A stretch of 32,545 nucleotides of DNA from Planctomycetota bacterium. Its GTDB lineage: Bacteria; Planctomycetota; Phycisphaerae; SM23-33. The stretch is taken from contig JAPLNA010000122.1 in the NCBI GenBank assembly GCA_026693065.1, positions 1 to 32,545 of the forward strand, given 5' to 3'. Positions 6,790 to 16,700 of the stretch are shown in pieces. Within the stretch, counting starts at the first letter, position 1, and the number at the start of each line of letters is the position of its first letter. A program made the translations under genes and the position numbers. Below the pieces are notes generated by a model, which searched no databases, was not told the DNA's origin, and saw nothing but the letters and a program-made list of their open reading frames with translations.

Positions 6790-9467
6790 TGATACGCCAC
6801 CTGCCCACTATGGACGAGCTGGACGAGCGGATCCGATCGCTTACGGCGGCCCGCGCGGGCTTCCGCCCGGAGGGCGACTGGGCCCGAGTCAGCCCCGAGG
6901 CCGAAGGCGGCTGCGGCGTGACCGGCTTCGCCTGCACCATCCCCGTCGGCGGAAAGCACATTTACGAGCCCTCCATCCAGATGCGAAACCGGGGCAACGG
7001 CAAGGGCGGCGGCATCGCCGCCTGCGGGCTCGTCCCCCAGGACATGGGCGTCTCCCGCCAGATCCTCGACGAGGATTACATCCTCCAGATCGCCCTGCTG
7101 GACCCCAAGGTCAAGGGCGAGGTCGAGAAGAAGTTCATCGAGCCGTTCTTCGAAATCCACGCGGCCATGCTGGTCGACACCGTGGACGACCATCGCGACG
7201 TCGAGCTGCTGGAGGTCCGCCCGCCGGACATCGCCCGCTACTTCGTCCGCGTGAAGAACGACGTGCTGGACCGCTTCGCCAAGGAGAAGCACCTGGCGAT
7301 CCTGGACCGCCGGGAGTTGGAGGACGAGTTCGTCTTCCAGAACTCCATCGCCCTCAACGGCGAGTTCTACGCCTCTCTGGGCGAGAAGCGGGCGTTCGTG
7401 GTCTCGCACGCCCGGAACCTGATCATCATGAAGGTCGTCGGCTTCGCCGAGGCCTGCGTGCAGTATTACAAGATGGCCGACACCCGCGCCCACGTGTGGA
7501 TCGCCCACCAGCGATACCCCACGCGCGGGCGAGTCTGGCACCCGGGCGGGGCGCATCCGTTCATCGGGATGAACGAGGCCCTCGTGCACAACGGCGACTT
7601 CGCCAACTATCATTCCGTCTGCGAATACCTGGCCCAACGAAACCTCTTCCCGCAGTTCCTCACCGACACCGAAGTCTCGATCTTCCTGTTCGACCTGCTC
7701 CACCGCACCTACAACTACCCGCTCGAATACATCATCGAGGCCATCGCCCCGACGACCGAGCTGGACTTCGACCGCCTGCCCGACGCCCGGCGGGCGGTGT
7801 ACGGGCAGATCCAGAACGCGCACATTCACGCGGCCCCGGACGGCCCGTGGTTCTTCATCATCGCACGCAGCCTCGTCGAACGCGGGGCCTTCCAGTTGCT
7901 GGGCATCACCGACACGGCCATGCTCCGCCCGCAGGTCTTCGCCCTGCAGGAGGGCAAGGACGTCTCGATCGCCCTGGTCTGCTCGGAAAAGCAGGCCATC
8001 GACGCCACGCTGGCGAGCCTGGCCTCCGAAGACGCCCGTTTCACCCCGGTGGCCGACATGTACTGGAACGCCCGCGGCGGCAGCCATTCCGACGGCGGGG
8101 CGTTCCTGATGACCGTCGAGCCCACGGACGGCCCCGCCGTTGTTCCCGCGGCCGGGCGACGCTACGAATTGAAAGTGACCAATAAGTTCGGCCAGTCCGT
8201 CTCGACCCCACCCGGCCAGGTACACTGCGACCTGTCCGCGGCCCCCAAGGCCGTCGCCAACTCCAACGGCGACGAGTCGGCCATTCGCGGGCTGATCGAA
8301 AGCGGCAACGCCGGGGCATTCTTCGGCTACCTGCGAGACCACGTGCCCGAGATGAGTTTCGACCGCCTGCGGCGGTTTGTGGATCGCCTGGCCGATGAAG
8401 CCGTCGCGGGCGCTCCGGCGGCGGGCATCGAGGCCCTGACGTTGTGCATGGACCGCCGCTACCCCAGCGGCGACAAGAAACGCTCCAGCGTGCTGACGAT
8501 CCTCCGGACGGGCGTGGAGAAGATCTTCTCCGCCCAGCCGCTCTGGGACGCCGCGGGCAACGGGCACGCGTTCGCCCGAGCCACCTGGGACGTCCGCGGC
8601 AGCCTGCGAGGCCCGCAGGGGCAGGAGACCTCCCTGCTGATCGACGCCCGGCGATTCCAGCCCGAAGGCCCCGACTGCGATGCGACCCTCGCCGTCAAGG
8701 CCTACCAGTTGGGCTGGCGGCACATGATCCACTACAACAGCCGCGGCACGCGGTTCCACGGGGCCGGGTATGGCGCCGGAACCACCGGCCTCCGAATCGA
8801 CTGCTACGACAACCCCGGCGATTACCTCGCCAGCGGCATGGACGGGCTGGAGATCGTCGTCCACGGCAACGCCCAGGACCAGCTCTGCCAGATCGCCAAG
8901 AGCGGGCGCTGCATCATCCACGGAGACGTCGGGCAGACGTTCCTCTACGGGGCCAAGGGCGGAGAGATCTACGTCCTGGGCAACGCCGCCGGCAGGCCCA
9001 TGATCAACGCTGTCGGGCGCCCGCGCGTGGTCATCAACGGCACGGCGTTGGACTTCCTGGCTGAGAGTTTCATGGCCGGCGATCCGCTGGCCGGGGGCGG
9101 GTTCGCCATCGTCAACGGGCTGCACTGCCAGGCTGACGGAAAAGTCGTGCCCCTCGAACTGCCCTACCCCGGCAGCAACCTGCTGTCGCTGGCCTCGGGC
9201 GGAGCGATCTACGTCCGCGACCCGCACAAGACCCTAGTCACCGAGCAGCTCAACGGCGCGATCTTCCGCAAGCTCTCGGCGGCCGACTGGAAACTGATCC
9301 ACCCCTACCTGCTCGAGAACGAACGGCTCTTCGGCATCGACGTCGAGCGGGACCTGCTGACCGTGGACGGCGTGCGGCGGGAGCCCGCCCAGGTGTACAC
9401 GAAGGTCATGCCCCCCTCGAACGAAGACCCCGAGGTCGAGGACGAACTGGAAGGGCTGGGAGGCTAG
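6789..9467 (+). CDS. Fused class II glutamine amidotransferase and GXGXG domain (GltB1-GltB3-like)
   Basis: An 892-residue protein starting at ATG 6789 (GGAG at 6778-6781), overlapping the gltB stop by one base. Residues about 42-455 are a class II amidotransferase: GGCGVTGFAC places the nucleophile candidate at Cys42, and AHQRYPTRGRVWHPGGAHPF and EALVHNGDF (near 237-265) are the conserved glutamine-site segments. From about residue 590 comes a GXGXG beta-helix (GAGYGAGTTGLRIDCYD, HGNAQDQLC, GDVGQTFLYGAKGG, GNAAGRPMINAVG), the C-terminal domain of glutamate synthase. Canonical GltB has amidotransferase, central/FMN domain, then GXGXG in one chain; archaeal forms split all three. Here the outer two are fused and the FMN domain is separate upstream. 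Cys42 would have to be exposed by removal of the first 41 residues if it works as an N-terminal nucleophile, which I cannot verify. N-methylglutamate-synthase-like chemistry is an alternative. Confidence 0.82.
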   Translation: MIRHLPTMDELDERIRSLTAARAGFRPEGDWARVSPEAEGGCGVTGFACTIPVGGKHIYEPSIQMRNRGNGKGGGIAACGLVPQDMGVSRQILDEDYILQIALLDPKVKGEVEKKFIEPFFEIHAAMLVDTVDDHRDVELLEVRPPDIARYFVRVKNDVLDRFAKEKHLAILDRRELEDEFVFQNSIALNGEFYASLGEKRAFVVSHARNLIIMKVVGFAEACVQYYKMADTRAHVWIAHQRYPTRGRVWHPGGAHPFIGMNEALVHNGDFANYHSVCEYLAQRNLFPQFLTDTEVSIFLFDLLHRTYNYPLEYIIEAIAPTTELDFDRLPDARRAVYGQIQNAHIHAAPDGPWFFIIARSLVERGAFQLLGITDTAMLRPQVFALQEGKDVSIALVCSEKQAIDATLASLASEDARFTPVADMYWNARGGSHSDGGAFLMTVEPTDGPAVVPAAGRRYELKVTNKFGQSVSTPPGQVHCDLSAAPKAVANSNGDESAIRGLIESGNAGAFFGYLRDHVPEMSFDRLRRFVDRLADEAVAGAPAAGIEALTLCMDRRYPSGDKKRSSVLTILRTGVEKIFSAQPLWDAAGNGHAFARATWDVRGSLRGPQGQETSLLIDARRFQPEGPDCDATLAVKAYQLGWRHMIHYNSRGTRFHGAGYGAGTTGLRIDCYDNPGDYLASGMDGLEIVVHGNAQDQLCQIAKSGRCIIHGDVGQTFLYGAKGGEIYVLGNAAGRPMINAVGRPRVVINGTALDFLAESFMAGDPLAGGGFAIVNGLHCQADGKVVPLELPYPGSNLLSLASGGAIYVRDPHKTLVTEQLNGAIFRKLSAADWKLIHPYLLENERLFGIDVERDLLTVDGVRREPAQVYTKVMPPSNEDPEVEDELEGLGG

Positions 9468-9469
9468 CG

Positions 9470-10030
9470 ATGAGCGAGGCATTGCCCTGGAACGATCCGA
9501 CATTCCTGCGCGACGTGGAACGCCGCAGCGGCGCCTCCGTCAGCGCCTGCTTCCAGTGCCACAAGTGTTCCACCGGCTGCCCGGTGGCCCCCGAGATGGA
9601 CGTGATGAGCAGCCAGATCATGCGGCTGATCCACCTGGGCGCCCGCGACGAGGCCCTGGCCAGCCAGTCCATCTGGCTGTGCGCCTCCTGCGAGGCCTGC
9701 ACGACGCGGTGCCCGCAGGGCATCGACATCGCCGCGGTGATGGACACGCTGCGGATGATGGCCGTCGAGGCCGGCGTGACCCTGGGCGACGCGAGGGGCA
9801 ACAAGTTCAATACATCATTCCTCTCGAGCGTCCGCCGGCACGGGCGGGTGTTCGAGATGGGGCTGATGACCGCGTACAAACTCCGCAGCGGCGACCTGCT
9901 GGGCGACGTGGGCAAGGTGCCCGGCATGCTGAAGCGCGGCAAGCTGGCCCTCTGGCCCAAGAGCAGCGGCAACGCCAAGGAAGTCCGCGAGGTCTTCAAA
10001 CGGGCCGACCAGGAGGAGAAAAACCGATGA
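9470..10030 (+). CDS. hdrC: Heterodisulfide reductase subunit C-like ferredoxin
   Basis: A 186-residue protein with two complete four-cysteine [4Fe-4S] motifs: CFQCHKCSTGC (C27, C30, C33, C37) and CASCEACTTRC (C71, C74, C77, C81), each followed by Pro, then the DTLRMMAVEAGV helical segment typical of HdrC. HdrC passes electrons from HdrA to the non-cubane clusters of HdrB. It begins 2 bases after the amidotransferase stop and overlaps hdrB by ATGA, so subunits are probably made in equal amounts. No membrane segments are seen, so this is the soluble HdrABC type, not HdrDE. Since no methanogenesis genes are present, its substrate is probably not CoM-S-S-CoB. Confidence 0.92.
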   Translation: MSEALPWNDPTFLRDVERRSGASVSACFQCHKCSTGCPVAPEMDVMSSQIMRLIHLGARDEALASQSIWLCASCEACTTRCPQGIDIAAVMDTLRMMAVEAGVTLGDARGNKFNTSFLSSVRRHGRVFEMGLMTAYKLRSGDLLGDVGKVPGMLKRGKLALWPKSSGNAKEVREVFKRADQEEKNR

Positions 10031-10917
10031 AGTACGCCTTCTTCCCCGGGTGCAGCCTGGAGTCCACCGCGTGGGACTTCGACGCCTCCGTCCGCGCGAC
10101 GTTCGCGGCCCTGGGCGCCGAGCTGACCGATATTCCCGACTGGTCCTGCTGCGGCTCGACCCCCGCCCACGCCTCCAATACCTCGCTGGCGGTGGCCCTG
10201 CCGGTGATGAACCTGCTGAAGGCCCGCGACATGGGCCGCCCGGTCCTGACGGCCTGCGCGTCCTGCTACGCCCGGCTCCGCACGGCCAACCACAAGGTCA
10301 AGACCGACCCGGCCGAACGCCAGCGCACCGAACGCATCGTCGGCAAACCATACGACGGGGCCGTCCCCGTGCATCATATTCTCGAGGCCCTCACCCGGCA
10401 CATCGGGGCCGACGCCATCGCCGCCCGCGTCACCCGCCCGCTGAGCGGGTTGAAGGTCGCCTGCTACTACGGCTGCCTGCTGACCCGCCCGCCCGAAGTC
10501 GTCGCCTTCGAGAACCCCGAGCATCCGGTGAGCATGGACACCATAATGACGGCCGCCGGAGCGGACGTCGTCGACTGGCCCTACAAGACCGAGTGCTGCG
10601 GGGCGGGGCTGTCCATGACGACCTCCGCCGTGGTCAACCGGCTCGGACACAACATTCTCGCGATGGCCCGCCGGGCCGGGGCCGACTGCCTCGCCGTCGC
10701 CTGCCCCCTCTGCCAGGTCAACCTCGACCTCCGCCAGCGTGACGCGGCCAAGGCCCACGGCCCCCTGCCCGAGACGCCCGTGCTGTTCGTGACGCAACTG
10801 CTGGGCCTGGCGCTGGGGCTGAGCCCCGAGGCGTTGGGCATCGAGGGGCTGTTCGTCAGCGCCGACGGGCTCCTGGACCGCCTCGCCCCCGCCAAGGCCG
10901 CCGGAGGTGCCGCATGA
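10027..10917 (+). CDS. hdrB: Heterodisulfide reductase subunit B-like protein with two CCG domains
   Basis: A 296-residue protein with both cysteine-rich CCG domains intact. Domain 1 has C9, C41-C42 (SCCGSTPAH), C77 and C80; domain 2 has C146, C190-C191 (ECCGAGLSM), C226 and C229. In methanogen HdrB these bind two non-cubane [4Fe-4S] clusters that cleave a disulfide. Full conservation suggests that a thiol/disulfide or similar two-electron site is retained, although the partner in bacterial MetFV-Hdr systems is unsettled. The gene overlaps both neighbours as ATGA (10027 and 10914), lying between hdrC and the HdrA-NuoE fusion. Confidence 0.92.
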   Translation: MKYAFFPGCSLESTAWDFDASVRATFAALGAELTDIPDWSCCGSTPAHASNTSLAVALPVMNLLKARDMGRPVLTACASCYARLRTANHKVKTDPAERQRTERIVGKPYDGAVPVHHILEALTRHIGADAIAARVTRPLSGLKVACYYGCLLTRPPEVVAFENPEHPVSMDTIMTAAGADVVDWPYKTECCGAGLSMTTSAVVNRLGHNILAMARRAGADCLAVACPLCQVNLDLRQRDAAKAHGPLPETPVLFVTQLLGLALGLSPEALGIEGLFVSADGLLDRLAPAKAAGGAA

Positions 10918-11828
10918 TTCTCGACAACGCCCCCGCTACTCCAGCCGCCCCCGCGAAGGCCAAGCCCGCCCCGTGCGGCTCGGTCCTCGTCGCCGGGGGT
11001 GGCATCGCCGGCATCCAGGCCGCCCTGGACCTGTCGGCCGCCGGGTTCGGCGTGTACCTCGTCGAGGAGAGCCCCACCATCGGCGGGACGATGGCCCGGC
11101 TGGACAAGACCTTCCCCACCGGCGACTGCGCCACCTGCACGATCTCGCCCAAGCTGGTGGCCTGCCTTCGCGACCTGAACGTCGAAGTGCTCACGATGGC
11201 CGACGTGATGACCCTCGAGGGCGAGCCGGGCCAGTTCACCGCCCAGGTCCGCCTCCGCCCCCGCGGCGTCGACGCCGACAAGTGCACCGGCTGCGGCGAC
11301 TGCGTGGAGCACTGCCCCGTCCGCAACGTGCCGCAGGCGGTCGCGACCTTCGCCCCGGCCCATCCGGGCCAGGCCGACGACCGCGCCCTGATGGAAGAGA
11401 TCCTCGTCAAGTATTCCGCCGAGCCCTCGGTGCTGATCCCCGTTCTGCAGGACATCAACGAGCGCCGCGGCTACCTGCCCCGGCCTATGCTTGAGGATCT
11501 GGCGGCGCGGTTGGGCATTCCGCTGGCGGAGATCCTGCGGGTGGCGAGTTTCTACAACGCCTTCAGCCTCACGCCCGTCGGGCGGCACGTGATCGAGGTC
11601 TGCCTCGGCACGGCGTGCTTCGTCCGCGGGTCCAACCTGCTGCTGGAGCGGCTGGAAGACCTGGTGGGCGTCCCCGCCGGCGGGACCGACAAGGACAGGC
11701 GCTTCACCCTCCGCACGGTCCGGTGCATCGGCTGCTGCGCCCTGGCCCCGGCGATGCGGATCGACGGCGTGACGTTCGGCAAGATGAAGCTCGACAAGGT
11801 CGGTGACATCCTGGAGCGGTTCCAATGA
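10914..11828 (+). CDS. HdrA N-terminal FAD/ferredoxin half fused to NuoE
   Basis: This 304-residue protein joins two parts. Residues about 21-135 are the front of HdrA: FAD-binding LVAGGGIAGIQAALDLS, EESPTIGGTMARLDKTFPTGDC, and the four-cysteine motif CTGCGDCVEHC (C124-C134). The HdrA match then stops, just where ordinary HdrA would continue towards its PFPQAVP segment. Residues about 155-304 are NuoE, the 24-kDa thioredoxin-fold subunit of NADH dehydrogenase: VLQDINERRGYLP, then CLGTAC (C230, C235) and CIGCC (C271, C274) for a [2Fe-2S] cluster. The missing HdrA remainder is found at residues about 210-510 of the protein encoded at 13754, after nuoF. Electrons could pass from NuoF through this [2Fe-2S] centre directly to the HdrA flavin. 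Overlap with nuoF is ATGA at 11825. Confidence 0.88.
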   Translation: MILDNAPATPAAPAKAKPAPCGSVLVAGGGIAGIQAALDLSAAGFGVYLVEESPTIGGTMARLDKTFPTGDCATCTISPKLVACLRDLNVEVLTMADVMTLEGEPGQFTAQVRLRPRGVDADKCTGCGDCVEHCPVRNVPQAVATFAPAHPGQADDRALMEEILVKYSAEPSVLIPVLQDINERRGYLPRPMLEDLAARLGIPLAEILRVASFYNAFSLTPVGRHVIEVCLGTACFVRGSNLLLERLEDLVGVPAGGTDKDRRFTLRTVRCIGCCALAPAMRIDGVTFGKMKLDKVGDILERFQ

Positions 11829-13738
11829 CCACGGCGATTCGGACAGAGAAAGACCTCGACGCGCTGGCCCGCGAGGGCGAGGGCTCGCTGTACCCGCGGG
11901 GCCTGAAGCTGCTGATCGGTTCGGCCAGTTGCGGCATCAGCGCTGGCGCCCGCGAGGTGGAGGCCGCCGCCCTCGAGGCCCTCAAGGCCGCCGGGCTCGA
12001 CGCCGTCGTCGCCCGCACCGGCTGCATCGGCTTCTGCCAGGCCGAGCCCCTCGTCGACGTCATCCTGCCCGAAGGCCCGCGCGTGTGCTTCTCGAAGGTC
12101 ACGCCCGCGGGCATCCGTTCGTTGATCGAGGGCTACGCCAAGACGGGGCACCTGAAGGCCGACGCGGCCTTGTGCCGCTTCACCGAGGAGAAGTACGTTT
12201 CCGCCGGCACGACCCGCCCGTACCCGCCCGGGACCAACGGGCTGGGTCAGGTGCCCGAGTGGTCCACGGTGGACTTCTACCGCCCGCAGGAGCGGGTGAT
12301 CCTGCGGAATTGCGGGTCGATCGATCCGATGTCGCTGGGCGAGGCCGTCGCCCGCGGGGCCTATCGCGGCGCCCTCCGCGCCCTGACGCGAATGACCCCC
12401 GAGCAGGTCGTCGCCGAGATCACCGCCTCGGGCCTGCGAGGCCGCGGCGGAGCGGGCTTCCCCACCGGGCGAAAGTGGGACGCCGCCCGCACCCAGGAGG
12501 CCGACGCGAAGTACTTCATCTGCAACGCCGACGAGGGCGACCCGGGCGCGTTCATGGACCGCAGCGTCATGGAAGGCGACCCGCACGCCGTGCTCGAGGG
12601 CATGCTGATCGGCGCGTACGCCATCGGAGCGGCCCGTGCGTTCGTGTACGTCCGCAGCGAATACCCCCTGGCCGTGAGCACGATGGAACACGCCATCGCC
12701 CAGGCCAAGGCCGCCGGCCTGCTGGGCAAGGATATCCTTGGCAGCGGGTTCGACCTGGAGATCGAGATTCGCCGCGGGGCCGGTGCGTTCGTCTGCGGCG
12801 AGGAGACGGCCCTGATCGCGTCCATCGAAGGCCGCGCCGGCGAACCCCGCCCGCGTCCGCCCTACCCGGCGGTCAAGGGGCTCTGGGGCAAGCCGACGGT
12901 CATCAACAACGTCAAGACGCTCTCGAGCATCGGGGCGATTCTCGCTCGCGGGGCCGCCTGGTACGCCGGTCGCGGCGTCGAGGGCAGCCGCGGCACGACG
13001 GTGTTCTCGCTCGTCGGGGCGGTCAAGAACACCGGGCTGGTCGAGGTGCCCCTGGGCATTTCGCTGCGTCAGATGATCTACGACATCGGGGGCGGGCCCA
13101 GCGGCTCCAAGCCCGTCAAGGCCGTCCAGACCGGCGGGCCCTCCGGCGGGTGCATCCCGGCGGCCATGCTCGATCTGACCATCGACTACGAGAAACTCGC
13201 CCAGGCCGGCGCCATGATGGGCTCGGGCGGCATGATCGTGATCGACGAAGGCACGTGCATGGTGGACCTGGCGCGGTTCTTCCTGAGCTTCACGGCCGAG
13301 GAGTCCTGCGGCAAGTGCGCCCCGTGCCGGGAAGGCACCAAGCAGATGCTCCGGATTCTCACGCGGATCTGCGAGGGCGAAGGCAAGAGCGAAGACTTGC
13401 AGACGCTGCAGCGTTTGGCCACGACGATCAAGGCCGCCAGCCTTTGCGGGCTGGGGCAGACCGCCCCCAACCCCGTGCTGACGGCGATGCGATATTTCGG
13501 GCCCGAGTTTGAGGCCCACGTGAAGGACCGTAAGTGCCCCGCCGGCGTCTGCCGGAACCTGACGACGTTCAAGGTGGACGAGTCGGCGTGCATCGGGTGC
13601 GGGCGGTGCGTGAAGGTATGTGCGGTTTCGGCCGTCGCCGGAACGGCGAAGAAGGCCCACCGGATCGACGAGGCCCTCTGCACGCGGTGCGGGGCCTGCC
13701 GGAGCGTCTGCCCCGCCGACGCCGTCATTAACGTTTGA
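11825..13738 (+). CDS. nuoF: NuoF/HndC-type NADH-binding flavoprotein with extra ferredoxin domain
   Basis: A 637-residue soluble NuoF of the kind found in bifurcating hydrogenases and Hdr systems. Residues 25-105 form a thioredoxin-like [2Fe-2S] domain with only C36, C67 and C71 visible; the usual first cysteine is not there. Next come the FMN/NADH domain (GLRGRGGAGFPTGRKW near 203-218, NADEGDPGAFMDR near 234, GAGAFVCGEETAL near 318), an SLBB domain (GISLRQMIYDIGGG), the N3-type motif SCGKCAPCREG with C541, and a C-terminal pair of [4Fe-4S] motifs, CIGCGRCVKVC and CTRCGACRSVC. It should oxidise NADH or reduce NAD at FMN and pass electrons to NuoE and HdrA. It sits between the HdrA-NuoE fusion and the NuoG/HdrA fusion. 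NADP rather than NAD cannot be ruled out. Confidence 0.93.
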   Translation: MTTAIRTEKDLDALAREGEGSLYPRGLKLLIGSASCGISAGAREVEAAALEALKAAGLDAVVARTGCIGFCQAEPLVDVILPEGPRVCFSKVTPAGIRSLIEGYAKTGHLKADAALCRFTEEKYVSAGTTRPYPPGTNGLGQVPEWSTVDFYRPQERVILRNCGSIDPMSLGEAVARGAYRGALRALTRMTPEQVVAEITASGLRGRGGAGFPTGRKWDAARTQEADAKYFICNADEGDPGAFMDRSVMEGDPHAVLEGMLIGAYAIGAARAFVYVRSEYPLAVSTMEHAIAQAKAAGLLGKDILGSGFDLEIEIRRGAGAFVCGEETALIASIEGRAGEPRPRPPYPAVKGLWGKPTVINNVKTLSSIGAILARGAAWYAGRGVEGSRGTTVFSLVGAVKNTGLVEVPLGISLRQMIYDIGGGPSGSKPVKAVQTGGPSGGCIPAAMLDLTIDYEKLAQAGAMMGSGGMIVIDEGTCMVDLARFFLSFTAEESCGKCAPCREGTKQMLRILTRICEGEGKSEDLQTLQRLATTIKAASLCGLGQTAPNPVLTAMRYFGPEFEAHVKDRKCPAGVCRNLTTFKVDESACIGCGRCVKVCAVSAVAGTAKKAHRIDEALCTRCGACRSVCPADAVINV

Positions 13739-13753
13739 CCACAGGACACGAGA

Positions 13754-16700
13754 GTGACCATGGAAGCGACATCCGCCGATCACGTGGCCGTCACCGTCGA
13801 CGGGCGCACCTCGCAGGTGCGGGCCGGCACGACGATTCTCGACGCCGCCCGACAAATGGGCATTGCCATCCCCACGCTCTGCCACTACCGCGGGCTGAAC
13901 CCCTACGGGGCCTGCCGCGTCTGCGTGGTGGAAGTGGAAACCCCGCGAGGCCCGCGCCAGGTCGCCTCGTGCAGCTATCCCCTTGACGCCCCCACCGTCG
14001 TCCACACCGACACCGACGCCGTCCGCCAGAGCCGCCAGACCGTCCTGGAACTGCTGCTGGCCCAGGCGCCCGATTCGACCGAGCTGCAAACCCTCGCCGC
14101 CGAGATGGGCGTCAAGGCCACCGCGTTCGAGAAGGCCCCCAAGGGCAAGTGCGTGCTCTGCGGGCTGTGCGTGCGGGTGTGCAACGAACTGATGGGGCGC
14201 GGGGCGATCAACATGTTCGGCCGCGGCGCGCCGCGGAAGGTCCAGACCGCCTTCGGCGAGCCCAGCGACCAGTGCCAGGCCTGCGGTGCCTGCGCCGTCG
14301 TCTGCCCGACCGGGGCGATCGACCTGGCGGCGATCACCGCCCGGCACATTCAGCCGCACATCACGCGGTACGACCAGTATCTGACGGCCCGCCCATCGAT
14401 CGACATGGCACACCCTCAGGCGGCCCCGCGCGTGCCCTCGATCGATCGCGAGAACTGCCTGCACTTCCGCACGGGCGAGTGCGGGCTCTGCAAGGAAGTC
14501 TGCCAGGCCGGAGCGATCGACTACGATCAGCAGGAAACCACCCGCGACCTCACCGTCGGGGCCGTCGTGCTCACGCCGGGCTTCGAGGCCTTCGACGCCA
14601 CGCGCCGGGGCGAGTTCGGGTACGGCTTCGCCCGCAACGTGGTCACGAACGTGCAGTTCGAACGGCTTTTGTCGGCCTCGGGCCCGACGGCAGGGCACGT
14701 GCAAAGGCCCTCCGACGGCAAGGCGCCCAGGAAACTCGCCTTCATCCAGTGCGTCGGCTCGCGCGACACCGGCTGCGATAACGAGTACTGCTCCAGCGTC
14801 TGCTGCATGGCCGCCACGAAGGAAGCCATCCAGGCCAAGGAACACGAGCCCGACCTGGACGTGACGATCTTCTTCCTGGACCTCCGGGCCTTCGGCAAGG
14901 ACTTCGACCGCTACTGCGAGCGGGCGAAGAACCAGTTGGGCGTGCGGTACGTGCGGAGCTTCATCTCGCGAACGTACGAGATGCCCGAAACGAAGAACCT
15001 CGCCCTGACGTACCTGGACGCGAACATGAAGCGAACGACCGAGGAATTCGACATGGTCGTCCTGTCGCTCGGGCTCGAGCCCAGCGCGACGCTCCAGCAG
15101 CAGGCCGAGCGGCTCAAGGTGGCCCTCAACCGCTGGGGCTTCGCCCAGACCACCGAGCTGGACCCGCTGACCACCAGCCGTCCGGGCGTGTTCGTGGGCG
15201 GCACGTTCCAGGAGCCCAAGGACATTCCCGAGACGGTGATGCAGGCCACCGCGGCGGCCGCCAAGGCCATGACGCTGCTGGCGCGGTCTCGCGGCTCGGC
15301 CGTCAAGGTCAAGAAGTATCCGCTGGAGCGGGACGTCACGGACGAGCCGGCGCGGATCGGGGTGTTCATCTGCCACTGCGGGAGCAACATCGCTTCGGTG
15401 GTGGACGTCGCGGCGGTCGTGAAGGCCGCCTCGGCCCTGCCCAACGTCGTGCTGGCCGAGCACAACACCTACACCTGCGCCGACGACACGCAGGACCGCC
15501 TCAAGGACAAGATCGACGAGTACCGCCTCAACCGCGTAGTGATCGCCTCGTGCACGCCGCGGACGCACGAGCCCATCTTCCGCGACACGCTGCGGGACGC
15601 CGGGCTCAACCAGTACCTCGTCGAGATGGCCAACATCCGCGACCAGTGCTCCTGGGTGCACTCGGGCGACCCGGTCAAGGCGACCGCCAAGGCCATCGAC
15701 CGGGTCCGCATGTCCGTCGGGCGGGCCGCTCGGCTGGTCCCCCTGGCCGAAGAAACCATCCCCGTCAAGAACTCCGCCCTCGTCATCGGAGGCGGCGTGG
15801 CGGGCATGACGGCGGCGCTGGCGCTGGCCGATCAGGGCTTCCCCGTCGAACTGGTCGAGAAGTCCGACGTTCTGGGCGGCACGGCCCGGCAGATCCACAC
15901 CACGCTGGACGGGGCCGACGTGCAGGCCTACCTCGCCCGCGCGATCGAACGCGTCGGCAAGCACCCGAGGATCAAGCTGCATCTGAACTCCCACGTGGCC
16001 AAGGTCGAGGGCGGCATCGGCGACTTCACCTCGCACCTGGTCACCGGCGAACAGACCGCCGAGATCACCCACGGCGTGGCCGTCCTGGCCACTGGCGCCC
16101 TCGAGGCCAAGCCCACCACCTACGGTTACGGGCAAAGCCCCAGCGTCCTCACCCAAGTGGAACTCTCCGAACGCCTCGCCGCCGGCACGCTGGACATCCC
16201 GGCCGGGGCGACCATCGCGATGATCCAGTGCGTCGAGCAGCGCACCGCCGAGCGCCCCTATTGCAGCCGCGTCTGCTGCACCCAGGCCGTCAAGAACGCC
16301 CTGGAACTCCGCCGGAAGTACCCGCAGGCCCGCGTGGTCGTGTTGTACCGCGACATGCGGACGTACGGATTCCGCGAGGCCGCGTATCGCCAGGCCCGCG
16401 AGGCCGGCGTCCTGTTCGTCCGCTATGAAGCCGACGCCCCGCCGCAGGTCGCCCTCAACGGCCAGTCGATCCGCGTGAGCATAACCGAACCGGCCCTCGG
16501 GCGGGCGATGGACCTCCAGGTCGATCTGCTGGCCCTGGCGGCCCCCATGGTCCCCCGGGCCGACCGGAAGGAACTCTCCGACCTCCTCCGCGTTCCGCTG
16601 AACGCCGACGGGTTCTTCCTGGAGGCTCACGTGAAGCTCCGGCCGGTGGATTTCGCCAGCGAGGGCCTGTTCCTGGCCGGCACGGTCCACGCACCCAAGT

